From Lasiosphaeria ovina (Eukaryota; Ascomycota; Sordariomycetes; Sordariales; Lasiosphaeriaceae): 64,000 bases of DNA. Each line of letters opens with the position of its first letter. Position 1 is the stretch's first letter. Both the position numbers and the translations under genes were made by a program. The stretch is from positions 1,860,001 to 1,924,000 of the forward strand of contig JAULSN010000007.1 in assembly GCA_033439765.1 (NCBI GenBank). The letters are read 5' to 3'. Positions 11,624 to 22,765 of this stretch are shown in pieces. A model generated the notes under the pieces. It made no database searches, was not told where the DNA came from, and saw only the letters and a list, made by a program, of their open reading frames with translations.

Positions 11624-14600
11624 TCTCGCTACTTGTCCTCCCTCATGGCCGCTATCTCAGCGCTGGACCGAGAGCTGTCTCATGAACTCGGCCGTCCACG
11701 GATGGTGCTGTGCTGGCCAGCATTCGCCGCACATGCTCTCTGGTCTGGTCGATGAGAGTTAGCTTTTTATTATTTTTGTTTGGCGAACGGGGCTGACGCC
11801 GAGCGAGGCGTGTTATCATTACTCACCTCTCTTCGAACGCCGTTACATTTGGCTCACACTTTGTGCGCCCGCTTTTACTGGTCTTGTACGCCTCGCAGTG
11901 CTTCGAAGCGAGCCAGACGAAGTGCCCGCAGGCATATTCTCGCTGCAAAGTTGTCAGCTCCTTTTCCCAAAACCGTTGTATGAAAGTTATGGGGTTCCTA
12001 ACCTGTGTGTAGTTGCACATGGCAAGAGGGAGGAGTACTCAGGAGGAGGAGAGAGAAAAAAATCGAGTTCCTTTTTCCTGTATGACAGCAGGTGGCCGAG
12101 GGCGAGGGCGTCGGATCCGGCTCTGCTTTTTGATGGGCGGCTATGGTATCACGAAGCTAGGCAGAGAGGGACGCCATATGGGCCGTCCTAGTTGTCGTGC
12201 TACCATCCCTTGCAGCCCACGCAATGACAGCCACGCGGTGAGACGATGCGACCGCGCTGATGGATTTTGGTAACCTATCAAAAGCCATGGAGAAATGCCC
12301 CGTCTCGGGTCTTGTTGGGGTGTCGTTCATCAGTAGGTTCAAGACAGCTCGGCTCGCAGTCGCATGGCTTGAAGCAATGATAAGGTCATCATCTTTACAT
12401 ACCTGACCCTTGTCTTCCATCCGCACATCGCTGAAGCAGGTCTCAGACAGTACGGCTCTTGTTGAGCCAGACTGATAAATGGCCAAGGCCTGTCAGGGAA
12501 GCATGGCAAACACAAACTCGGACTCAATCCAGATCAATAACCAAACATGGAAGCATGAAAATACAAGTAAAACTTCCGCGGAGAGATAAGAGGCTTTAAT
12601 ATCTGTAGGGCCATCTTCAGCATCTTGGCAATCATCTTATACGGCGTTATTCGCCTTCGCAGTACATTACAGGCCGCGACTAAGTAGGGTATGTCCTAGC
12701 TACGGCTCTATCGCTCTTACGTAACGAGGGTCATGAGATCTGAGACTTGCCTCGATAGTATGTGGGCGGGAGACAATACCGAGACTATGTCTAGATCCCT
12801 GGTTTGTGATGTGTCCCTACAGCCCGGCAGTTTACCTTTAACAGAGACAACCGGCCCTCTCGTGTTTCCAAGGACTTTAGTTGTTGATAATACTATCGAG
12901 AGGCGAACCCACACAGTATTGAAGTAGAACAGATATATGCTTTGTACATGGCTGGGAATCTAGGCTTACTACGGATACAGCGTGCGTCGTCGTCGTGAAT
13001 AGGGTCTCTAGAGCGCCCTGGTGTGATTTGACGTTTGTCCGAGCTATGTACGGGCGGGAAACTCGCTCAAACTTGTTCCGCTAGTTTGCCGTCGACGGGA
13101 TAAGAGAGACTTTGGCAAACTCGAGGATACTACTATGGTTATAAGCCTGTCCCTACCTGGTAATAAAGGGTCTCTTAGGGGGGTTCTTTCTCGACAGGAG
13201 CTGTATCCATGCGACGAGTTTACCCTGACACGCTCTCCATTGCATCTGTATGCATGGCTATGTTCCGTTTTCCTCTTCTTTGCCCTGCCGCATAACCTAC
13301 TTGCTCGAATAAGAAGCCCGAGCATACGCCTGCGTCTTGCCTAGGTCCCGCGAGAGCAGCATCTTTAGGTATTGACGATCCTCAAATGTCCCGTGGCCCC
13401 GACTTGGTCATGTCCCAGTTCGTTGACACAGCAAACTGGGAGCCTACCTAAATTGGCACCCCGGGAACTTTTGAGATGGTGAAGGGGGTTGCGAATGGCA
13501 ACAAAGACAAGCTCGTGACTACCCTCGTGCTCATGCTGTCTCAAGCATCGTCACCTCCAAGGTGCTGATGCATTATCCTGAGAGATTCGCCGCGCTCTAG
13601 CCCCCTTAGTTACCTCGAGAATGGGCTCTTACTGGTAGCTGGGATTTCTTTCCATGGCAAGGCTTGCCAGTCTCGGTCTTTCACAACAACTTCAGCCAAC
13701 CTGCCGAAGCAGAGGGGATGGATTTTATTATACTTGGTCTCTAGCAGGTACTTGGGGTACTTCATAAACGTGGCCAGCTGTGGTTGTCAAGCTGGATCTA
13801 TATTCCACGTCCCATAGGTGATTTGCTCGCGAACGTTAACACCCCGATATTTAGGACAAGGAATCCTGAAGACTCCTGACCATAATCTCCCTAAATTTGA
13901 TCTCTACCTTGAGTGGCTCAAGTATATCCGAGAAAAAGGATCCGCAACTAATACAATATTTAACCCCGGCTCAAGTATTGCAACAGGCTAAGCAATTTCT
14001 GGCTGTGGGGGGACTTTTGACTTGTTAACTTATTCCAGTAGTTTCTCAATGGTCTTACTCTACAACCGACCCAAGGGGCGGTAACGCTTGAAGATGCAAG
14101 CCGTGTTGTGTCTATAACGGCTATCGTGCCAGCTAACTGTCAGTTACTTGTGTTAGAATCGAGAGAGAATAGCAATTTCAGTTATAACGTTTGCAAAATA
14201 CTACATTCTTACTGTTGAGGATTCTGACGATGGACGGTGGATTAGGCTGGCGGCACTCGCACGAGGTTGCCGAGATCGAAACCAACAGATATTGAGACAG
14301 AATATGCCGCGGCCGGAGATATCTAATTACACGGTACGCCCATGCACACTCTTGACCGACCCGTGATTCATAAGTCTTCTCTGGGTGAGAAAAAGCAATA
14401 TCAATACTTATGGCTGTTGTTACAAAAGAGAAGAGTTGCAAAATACTACTATTGCTAGTAGTCCTCTTAAGAACTAGAGCCATGGCAACGAGAAAGAGAA
14501 CATCCGACGGGCTGAATACGTTGCAGCCGCTAGCCAATATCGAATTCCACCTCTCCTTTACGTAGTCGGCAAACGACAGCCGTCTACCACGCCACCACGC

Positions 14601-17040
14601 ACGCCGAACCCTCCCAGCGCACTCACGGGTCGAGCTGCTCCTGACGGCGTCGGGTGCGGCCGCGTGCGAGGAGCGGGTGTAGCTACTCTTCCTCGACTTT
14701 TGCAAACCGGTAAGCGTCTGCCGTGCTCCGCAATATCTCTTGTCCGTCCACACGTACCCTCGGCCCAACGCTAGTGCCGGCCCTGCCCGACTACTACAGT
14801 AGCTATTGCCGGCCGGATGGGGTTCCAGTTCGGTCCCTTTGGAACGAGAAAGAGCTGGCTGTTGGTCTTGGCGCAGGAGCACAACCGACGGGCCCTATCC
14901 GGCGCGTTGGGTATACAGATTCCCAGGAGCACGTAGATGCCAAAGTCTGCGGCAGTGGTGGCAGTGGCGGCTCTGGCGAGGACAAGAAGGCTATGATGAT
15001 GATTTGAGAGGGGAGGTAATGGAGGGCGTGGATGAGGGAGACGCAAAGGGGTTAATGGGGGGCCAAACAAACAAGGAGTCTGAGGCATCGGGATGTCATG
15101 GCTTTCACGGGATATACATGCCCAACAACACTCCGTTGAGGAGATAAGAGCAGACTTGGGTTGTTATGTCTCTCTCGTGAAAATACACTTCCAACACTGC
15201 CGTGTTCCTGCAGCCTGGTTCTGTTATTGGATGCTGCATTGTTTTTGCCCTCGCGATAACAATGGGTCGCTCGCTGGCGAGTCACTGCCTTTGGCTGGCT
15301 GGCTAGTTACAAAGTCACATCACGGTAGGTATGCAGACAGGTACGTGCCTTCCTACGTACCGCGATACTGTTCGGCCAGTTCCGCGACCTCCGTGTCCTC
15401 GGCGGAAAAAAGGGGGGCCGGACACTTTCCGAAGGCATATCCGCTTTGGGCTTTTGGGGCTACGGGGACTTTGTATGGCCTGGCATCTGAAGGCAAGACG
15501 AGAAGCATGTCGTGCTCGCGCTTTGCATTTACATGTACCTAGGCGTCTGTCTAACAACCTAGCAGCCCGGCGCCCGTCGGATATTTTCTTGATTAGGAAA
15601 CATGGACATCAGCAGGTTCCGGACCCAGTCAGCACTGCCAACTGGGTAATGGTTTACTTACCCTTTCTTTCCTTCACGCTGTTCAAGTACTGATACTTGC
15701 ATGTTCTTTTCACGTTTAATTCCGTCCGTAAGCAGCATGTGTTGGTGAAGAAACTGTGGCTTCCTGTCTCGTTGCCGTAGCCGGGACGGAGACGGCCCAA
15801 TCAAGCAAGCAAGTATCCATGTTGTTTTTAAGCCTTTTTCTCGCACACGTTTTGTTATTAGAGGGGACCGTAAGCAGGCCACACAAGCTTTTCTCATCAC
15901 GGGGACGCGGATCCTCGTAACGCAAACTGCAATCCGGCAACGGATGCCGGCATGTGATGCGGCTCACCGCTTCACCTTTGGCTCACCGCATGAACCTCAG
16001 ACCCTGCTTCCGACACCTGGGAGCCCCTCAGCTGATCCGAAGGGCCGACCCGCCGGCCGGCTGGCCCGGTCTTGTCGCCTTTTTTTTTCTTTCTCTTTCT
16101 CTTTCGCGGATCAAGTCACGGCCAGACCCCGGGCCAGGGCCGGCGGTTCAAGGCCCCAAAGATGGCGCGTCTCAAAGCCGACGGGAAGCGAGAGAGAAGC
16201 CCAAAAATACGAGAGTCGGTGATGTGTGGCGGCTCCTTCGAATGCTTCTAGAAAACCCAGCACGTTCCTGATTGCGATGCCGCCATTTGATCTCGGGTCC
16301 GAGGCACAAGGCCTGGATCACGCCGCAAGTCTTTATCTCGCTGCAAATAACTCGTGACCCCGTAGAAGCAGTGGTTGTGGTACCAAGAGATAGGGGTTTA
16401 TTTTTCCAAGAAGCCGTGCTTGCCGCCAAGATGTGAGCAATGTGATAGCCAAAGGCATACACCAGACTATCTGCACGCCTCCCCACGCCTAAGTAAGGTA
16501 GTTGTTTTGCTGCTGATTTTGTGAGGACTTCTGGAGCATCTCATGGCGTACAAGAACGACCCTCAGTTCTATTCTCATGGCCCGCGGAAAAGTACGGGGG
16601 CTTAACTATTGCCGATGGCCTTTTTACACCCCTTCCGTGATATGATGGCTGCTCTCCTTGGCATCGCTTTCAGACGCACGCCACCCAGGTTGCAATCTAT
16701 GTGCTGTATACAGACCCGACTCTGGTTGTGGTAGAAAGCCGGGGATATGGGGCCGCTCCACTGTACTGTACCCTATGCATACGCACATCATCATCCCACG
16801 CTTCACCCCGCTTCTTCACCCTTCGGCTGCCGCCACCACCACCATCACCATCACCACCGCCCACCTCGATCATCATAGTCACCATCGTCATCATCGGTTA
16901 CGCGCCAGCCGAACCAAAACATAACCAAAAAGCCCAGAACCCAGCCCTCTGGGCGGAACTAGAGGGGAAAAAGAAAAGGCAAAAAAGCCATAACTGCACC
17001 ACCTACAGGATGGCGTCTTTACGGGCAGCCTTTACCTTAC
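11621..17040. other. Long gene-free stretch; 13.3-14.2 kb lacks any open frame
   Basis: No domain-bearing protein was found. From about 13345 to 14175 neither strand has an open frame of 60 codons, unlike the GC-rich flanks, which suggests decayed or purely non-coding DNA. Two overlapping minus-strand frames at 14178-15088 include an ATG-started one (complement of 15086-15088) with a hydrophobic patch, but no family is recognisable and the frames do not join convincingly. A GTATGT donor-like site occurs on the minus strand near 12400 without a matching gene structure. Confidence 0.4.
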
Positions 17041-17055
17041 CCCCCCCCCCCCCCC
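17041..17055. repeat. Poly-C tract
   Basis: A run of about 15 C followed by further C-rich sequence, read directly. Length in the assembly may be imprecise. Confidence 0.85.
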
Positions 17056-19202
17056 ACCTTCCCCCACTCCCTCCACTGCCATGACCCGTCACTCGCACGT
17101 GTGCTCGGGGATTGGACAGCCGGATAATTCTCTTGCTTGTTCGTTCTTCCATGCTTCTTGGAAGCCCTCTTTACATTCTTCTTGCTCTTCTTGGACCGCG
17201 CGACAATCGGCTCAAGCAACCACAACGTCACGCAGCAGCAGAAACGCAACCACACACACACCCACAAGAAAACAAACCGGAATCCCTGGCCTACCTTGCA
17301 GTTAATAACGCCTACCTTGCAGTTAATAACAATAAAACATTTAGATTAAAGTTTGTTGCCATGCATTGCTTTCTCCCAATCAACCTCCCCACAACCAAGG
17401 TTTTATGTTTTCATGACATGCAATGGCGGCCTGGCCAGGAAAAGGGGAGGGGATGTGAAAGGTCAAAAAGGAGGGGTAGCACGGGAAGCAAACGAACGCC
17501 TGGGGGGGAAACACACACAACTGAGTTTGCTAGACGGAAAGAAGGCGGGTGGGTGAGTGAGGGAGGAGATGGGGATAAGGTCTTCCGCCGGGAAGCCAAG
17601 GAAAGGTATGGGCGGTAGAGTTTATTGAGAGTAAGTTAAGGTACTGTAGGTACGGAGCGCAGCACTCGATATGGTATCGTCACCTCCCCACTCACACGCA
17701 CACGCACACACGCCGGACATGGCAAGCCGGCCCGATAGATCAGTGAAAAGGCAGGCAGGTACGTACGGTGTAGAACGTGATCTATGGAAACACATCCCAG
17801 CTCAAGGGCCCCTTGCCCTTGCCCTTGCCCTTGTCCTTTGCAGGACAAGAAACCATAAAAATAGTGTAGACGAGACGAGACTGCCTATCAAGAAGCCAAA
17901 AAGCTACACTAGTGTAAGCGAGACGCGATAGCAGGCAGGCAGGCAAGCATGATACTCCATCGATGGGTACGGTAGGCAAACGACGACGAGACGGCGAGAC
18001 GAGTGAAAAAGGCGGGGAAGCTTACCCAGAGAGCAAGAGCAAGAGCATATGGCATGGCAGCGGAGGGGGGTAGATCTCTCATGTGATCGCACATGCCATG
18101 CCATGCCATGTGAGCAATCCCAGGACGGGGTCCGCTAGAGAACATACTTTCGTCTACCAGCGCGCCGGCGTGTGTTTGCAAGCTTGATAGATGGAAAGAG
18201 CTCAACTTACTCACTCTCGCTCGAACACTTTATAGTCCGTCCTTCCTAGACGGCAGCAAGTGCAGAGCGATAACTAAAAGAAAAGCCGTGCAGTGATACC
18301 CATGTTTGCCTCGGTCCTTCGCAAAAAAGACCCAATGCGTCCGTCCGGCTCTGTTTCGTGGCTCCGTTCGCAACTACCGGCGGGTTTACCGCGACACAAC
18401 GCCGGGCCACAAAGCAAGTCGGACAGCGGCATCCTACCCACGTGGAATCACGGCCCTCTTTTGGCTTTGTGTTATGCTTTGCGGCACGACTTGCGTTGCA
18501 GTTTAGCCCCGAGTTTCCCTCGTCTCACCGTCCCCCCCCCCCCTTGCATTACAGCCTAGGAATTTGATATTTTAGAAGAAATACCCCCGGCGAGATGCAA
18601 CTCGATAACATGAATTCGAATCCAATCTTATTTGTCTCTCGTCGAGGATGCTTCTTTCTAACAGAGAGTTCAGTCAACGCCTCGAAGCAAAGGCGGACCA
18701 TTAATGACGCTTCCTCAGTCCCGCTAGGTACTCGAGGAAAGGGGTATGTGTTTGGATCGTATGTGCAACTGTTCCTCCTCCTTTTGCCTCCTTGCTCTCC
18801 CCCTTTTTTGCACCCCGAAAAAAATGCGTCATCCCAAAAAGGAAGAAGTCCCTCTTGCTATGATCATGTTACTGGATTAAGAAAACTAGACCGGAAATTG
18901 TGCGGCCGTCAGACAAAGGAAAACAGAAGAAGAAAACACGTGAATCGGAACAAAAAATGACATGCATCCCATCCCGCCTGACAGTAATGTAACATCTGGC
19001 CTGAACCCGAACCCCCGATGTTTGTTGAACCGCCAATGAAGAACCGGCCAGTTTGTCCCCCAACGCCAGTGCATGTGTCGTGACTCCCGCTGGTGTAGCA
19101 TCTCCCGAATCCATTAGAATGAGGTAGTAAAAGCAGAAGGACCCGTGAAACCTCCAAAATAGTCACGATGCAGTCGAACACCGCCATATGCATCCCGCCG
19201 TC
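17056..19202. other. Gene-free stretch downstream of the kinase gene
   Basis: Short tandem motifs are present: CCCTTG units at about 17811-17837 and CATGC units at about 18094-18110. The final few hundred bases before 19203 should be the 3' untranslated region of the minus-strand kinase gene. No recognisable protein was seen. Confidence 0.45.
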
Positions 19203-21500
19203 TCAATAGCCGGCGCTACCGGGCATCTTGCCCAGCGAGTGTGAGTTGATCTCCCTGGGAGGGAGGTGGTTGTGGCAGAAGATTCTCCGCTGATTCCCAC
19301 GATTCAGACACGCCTTCTTGGATGCGTCAATAATCCTCGTGGGATCCTCGTAGCTCTCCAGCTGACAGCACTCAATCTGCTTGACCCATCGGTTGTTGAT
19401 GACGTCAGCCATGCTGATTCGCTTGTCCGGGTTCGGGTTGAGCATCTGGAGGAGAACGCGGCGCAGGGCCGGCGGCTTCACAAACGTGTCGAAAACGAAG
19501 ACTGCTGGGTAGTCCGATTCGGTGATGGCCCGGTCGCCTTCGGTGTGCTTGGCCTCCCATTTCTCCCACCCCTTGACCAACGAAATGTAGTTTTGGTTCG
19601 CATCCTTGCCAACCTCGGCCCGCGCCCAGAGCGGGGCTCCGAACATGAGGTTGACCATGACGATGGCCGCGCTCCACACATCGAGAGCCCGAGGGTCGTA
19701 TTCGCCTGCCTTGGTGATAACCTCGGGGGCGATGTAGGGCATACTGCCGCAAATGCCGGGCGCGCATCGGCGCACCTCTCCCATGTTCTGGCCACATTGG
19801 CCGCCGGCCTCCCTTACCCCGGGATGCGTGCCCGAGAAAACCTCCGAGACACCAAAATCGGTGATCTTGAGCTTGCTGTCGGCCGTGAGCAGAAGATTTT
19901 CTAGCTTGATATCGCGATGCGCAATGCCGTTGGCGTGGAGGTAGTTGATGCCTTGCAACAGCTGCTTGAACAGACAAAGACGGTCCTTTTCCCTGTCGTC
20001 GGCTTTGAGGTACTTCTTGTTCACCAGGGTATACAGGTCACCCTCTGAGCAGTACTCCATGACGTGGTTCCACCGACCGTGGTCAGTGCACAAGCGTATT
20101 GTCTCGACGATGTTGGGGTGGTGGATGCTCTTTGCTACCGTATACTCGGATTTGATTTTCTTCTCGTACTCCTCGCGCGTTTCGCTTGAAGACTTGCCAC
20201 GGAACTCCTTGACGGCATAGAGCTCGCCAGGAAACCCCTTTCTGGCCATTAGTGTGACCTTGGAAGTGGCGCCTTTGCCCAGGTGCTTGCCGTGTCGGCC
20301 TAGGAACTTGTGTATATATTCGTACTCGGATGATAGTTCGACTACATCAACGGTAAAGTCGTCGGGCAAGCTCAGACTCATGCGGCGCGCTTTCACCCCG
20401 GTGCCGGACTCGGCAGGTAGCCCCCATAACGATCTTTCCATGTAGATTGGGTTATTGGGGTCCACCGTGTCAGGCTTCTCCTGCTTCGAGTAGTCAAAGC
20501 TGCTGGCACGCCGTCTTACCGACTGGCGTTGTTGTCTTGCCTCCGCGTGTCCGGCGGCATGAGCAACGCGGGAGCGCAGGGTGAAGCCGGTGGACGCGCG
20601 CGCCTTTTTATGGCTTTCGTAGAATTCTTCAGGGTTGGGTACTGTCGGGGTCGATGCCTGTTCCTTGGTCTTGATGGGCATCTCGAGGGGAGAACTGGGC
20701 GATGGTGGCGTGCTGGAGCGGGTAGTAGCCGAGCTCTTGTTCATGGACCACCGGCGCGTCGGAGCCTTCGGTTGGTTTGGCTCCTGCATATTGAAGTCGG
20801 CTATGGCGCTAGAGCTTCCGGCGCCGACATCGAGGCTAGCCTTCTCCGACTGGGAGTTGGCGCGCCGGAAGAAACTCGACATGGTGCGCTTAAAATTGGA
20901 CGTTGACCCACGGGTTGAGCGTCGGGTGAGGGGCACAGGCGTGGCCTCCTGGTCAACAGACGGGTTTGCGGCGGGCGAAGCGGCAGGCACAGCAGTGTCC
21001 GGACTCCTTTGCGGTGTTTTCGGCGGAGGGGTAGCTACGGTGTCAATGACGAGGGAGGGCTTGGAGCCTGGTACATGTACGGCGCCTGGCGGTACTGAAG
21101 CGAAGGGTGTGGTGGTCTGGTCTGACGCAAGTGAATCGTGTGCGGCGTCGGGGTGGTTCTCTTGGCTGACAAGCGTATGGAAGTCTTGCGACTGACGGCC
21201 ACTCGCTGGGGTGACGGGCTCGTTGGCGGGTTCGCTCTCCGTCTCCTCGCCCTCCTCGAGAATGGAGCTGGTCAGATCGGTCGGGAATTGGCGCGGCGAC
21301 GACGAGAGGCTCGAGAGGTTGGAGCCCTGATGGGGGATTTGTTCTGCAGTTAAAAACGTTGAGTCGGCTGCTTGCTGATAAATGCTAACTTTGGGTTGTG
21401 GGAGGGAAACGGGCAGCCTTTCATGGCTGAGATTGAAAAGAGTAAAGATACCTAAAGAAGAGGTCTGCGAGGCCGCAGCAGAAAGCACCGACACGGCCAT
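19203..21500 (-). CDS. sat4: Serine/threonine protein kinase, Sat4/Hal4 type (765 aa)
   Basis: Predicted cytosolic Ser/Thr kinase of the fungal Sat4/Hal4 group. In budding yeast these kinases stabilise plasma-membrane transporters and support potassium uptake and salt tolerance; transfer of that role here is inference. The first in-frame ATG is the complement of 21498-21500, in good context (aacaATGGCC); the frame stays open upstream but without another ATG. Residues 1-390 are Ser/Thr/Pro rich and probably disordered. The kinase domain spans about 395-706: glycine loop LGKGATSKV, catalytic Lys in YAVKEF (K431), HRDIKLEN (D530), DFG (D548) and IAPEV. All catalytic residues are present. The activation segment is long and Cys-containing (QCGQ to GICGSMPYIAPE). 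A conserved-looking CHNHLPP lies near the C-terminus. There is no intron in the frame; a 46-nt intron-like stretch near residue 40 would break it and is not adopted. Confidence 0.93.
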   Translation of the reverse strand: MAVSVLSAAASQTSSLGIFTLFNLSHERLPVSLPQPKVSIYQQAADSTFLTAEQIPHQGSNLSSLSSSPRQFPTDLTSSILEEGEETESEPANEPVTPASGRQSQDFHTLVSQENHPDAAHDSLASDQTTTPFASVPPGAVHVPGSKPSLVIDTVATPPPKTPQRSPDTAVPAASPAANPSVDQEATPVPLTRRSTRGSTSNFKRTMSSFFRRANSQSEKASLDVGAGSSSAIADFNMQEPNQPKAPTRRWSMNKSSATTRSSTPPSPSSPLEMPIKTKEQASTPTVPNPEEFYESHKKARASTGFTLRSRVAHAAGHAEARQQRQSVRRRASSFDYSKQEKPDTVDPNNPIYMERSLWGLPAESGTGVKARRMSLSLPDDFTVDVVELSSEYEYIHKFLGRHGKHLGKGATSKVTLMARKGFPGELYAVKEFRGKSSSETREEYEKKIKSEYTVAKSIHHPNIVETIRLCTDHGRWNHVMEYCSEGDLYTLVNKKYLKADDREKDRLCLFKQLLQGINYLHANGIAHRDIKLENLLLTADSKLKITDFGVSEVFSGTHPGVREAGGQCGQNMGEVRRCAPGICGSMPYIAPEVITKAGEYDPRALDVWSAAIVMVNLMFGAPLWARAEVGKDANQNYISLVKGWEKWEAKHTEGDRAITESDYPAVFVFDTFVKPPALRRVLLQMLNPNPDKRISMADVINNRWVKQIECCQLESYEDPTRIIDASKKACLNRGNQRRIFCHNHLPPREINSHSLGKMPGSAGY

Positions 21501-22533
21501 TGTTGGAACAAGAAGGGGGTAGGCGCCCTGGGTGGTTGGTGGTGGTAGCGCTGTCCAGCAAACAGGGCAGGGCAGGGCAGGCGGCACACAGAGTCCGGTG
21601 TCTTTGAGCGGTATACGTCAGGGTCTTGTGGCCCACAGCGGTCTCACAGGCCTGGAGGGCTGGGCTGCTGCACAATGACCGCAAGGCCAACAAGAAAGCC
21701 AGAACTGGACCCCGTGAGATCTGGTAGCGGGACAACCACCACCCACGGAGCTGGAAACTGGATTCTGGCTTATCAATCGGGGTTTCCGACTGCCGACTCT
21801 TGACACCAAAACTCTGTTGCACGCCTTTTTTGTTCTTTTTCTTTATTTCCCTTGCCTGCAGACGACCACACCAACTTTGCCGGCCACCTTCTTGTTAGTC
21901 AATGGCAGAGGCTCCGGCCGAGTCAGACCGAGATCGGCTGAGAATGGGCTTTGCGACTAATGGTTGACGGGCTGGTTGCTTTTTGCTGCTTGGCTCTCGG
22001 TGACCAAAGACACAGGCAACGCTCACGGAAGCAAGGACGTCCAATGGCCTTATATGCGGAGAGCCCAAGGTCCCTGGATCCGGGGACGCTTGTCGTCTGT
22101 CGTGTCCGGCTCGGTCTCTAGGAAATCTCTAGGGCCGGTAATCGTTTACTGCCAAGCCTCGTCTTCATGAGGCGAGATTTGTGTAGCCCTGCGCAGTAGG
22201 CGTGGCGCAGTGTTGAGGGCACAAAAACGGCCGAGATCTACACGCTCTGAAGCCGCTTGGGCGACAGCGGCCTCTTGGCAAGCAAAAGGAAAGGTAGAAA
22301 GGGGGAAGAGATGAAGGTAGAAAAGAGTTTTGCCCGTGGGCTGGCAACGCTTATAACGGCATCTTTCGGGCGGAGAAGATTTCTGTAAATCAAAGGCGTC
22401 CTTATTTCCCTCTCCTTGCAGGAAAAGCGGTTGGATAAACGTAAAAGGGGGGAAGACGTGATATGCGCCTGGGATCTGAGGAACACTGAGGGCTTTTGGG
22501 GCTTTCCCTGGACGGAGTGGGGAGAATTGGGGT

Positions 22534-22551
22534 GGGGGGGGGGGGGGGGGG
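22534..22551. repeat. Poly-G tract (18 G)
   Basis: Uninterrupted run of 18 G read directly, about 1 kb upstream of the kinase start on the opposite strand. It could form a G-quadruplex, or be an assembly-sensitive homopolymer. Confidence 0.9.
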
Positions 22552-22744
22552 TGAGCTAAAGTTGCATTTCGTTCTCGGTGGACGGAAGGATTGGTGAACG
22601 AAGTGGGCTGGCGTGTAGTGGGGTAAAATACCTAAGACGGAATAGGGAAGGAGGTGGTTCAAAGTCCGTCACGACAAGCCAAGCCCTCCAAGGAGAGAGA
22701 GGAGTTAAGACGAGGGCAGTGTCAGCAGTCCCTTTGGGTTGTGG

Positions 22745-22765
22745 GTATGGTATGGTATGGTATGG
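22745..22765. repeat. GGTAT pentanucleotide repeat
   Basis: About four tandem copies of GGTAT are seen directly. Confidence 0.9.

Noticed and set aside
12600..14200. RIP-degraded retrotransposon
   Set aside because: Stops are frequent, but I see no LTR pair, no reverse transcriptase motif and no strong AT bias; evidence too thin to call.
14178..15088. Overlapping minus-strand frames that might be one spliced gene
   Set aside because: The 234-codon frame has no ATG at its start, I could not join it to the ATG-started frame with good splice sites, and no family is recognisable.
21501..21587. Upstream extension of the kinase by 29 residues
   Set aside because: The extension begins at GTG, not ATG; the first in-frame ATG is at 21500 and has a good start context.
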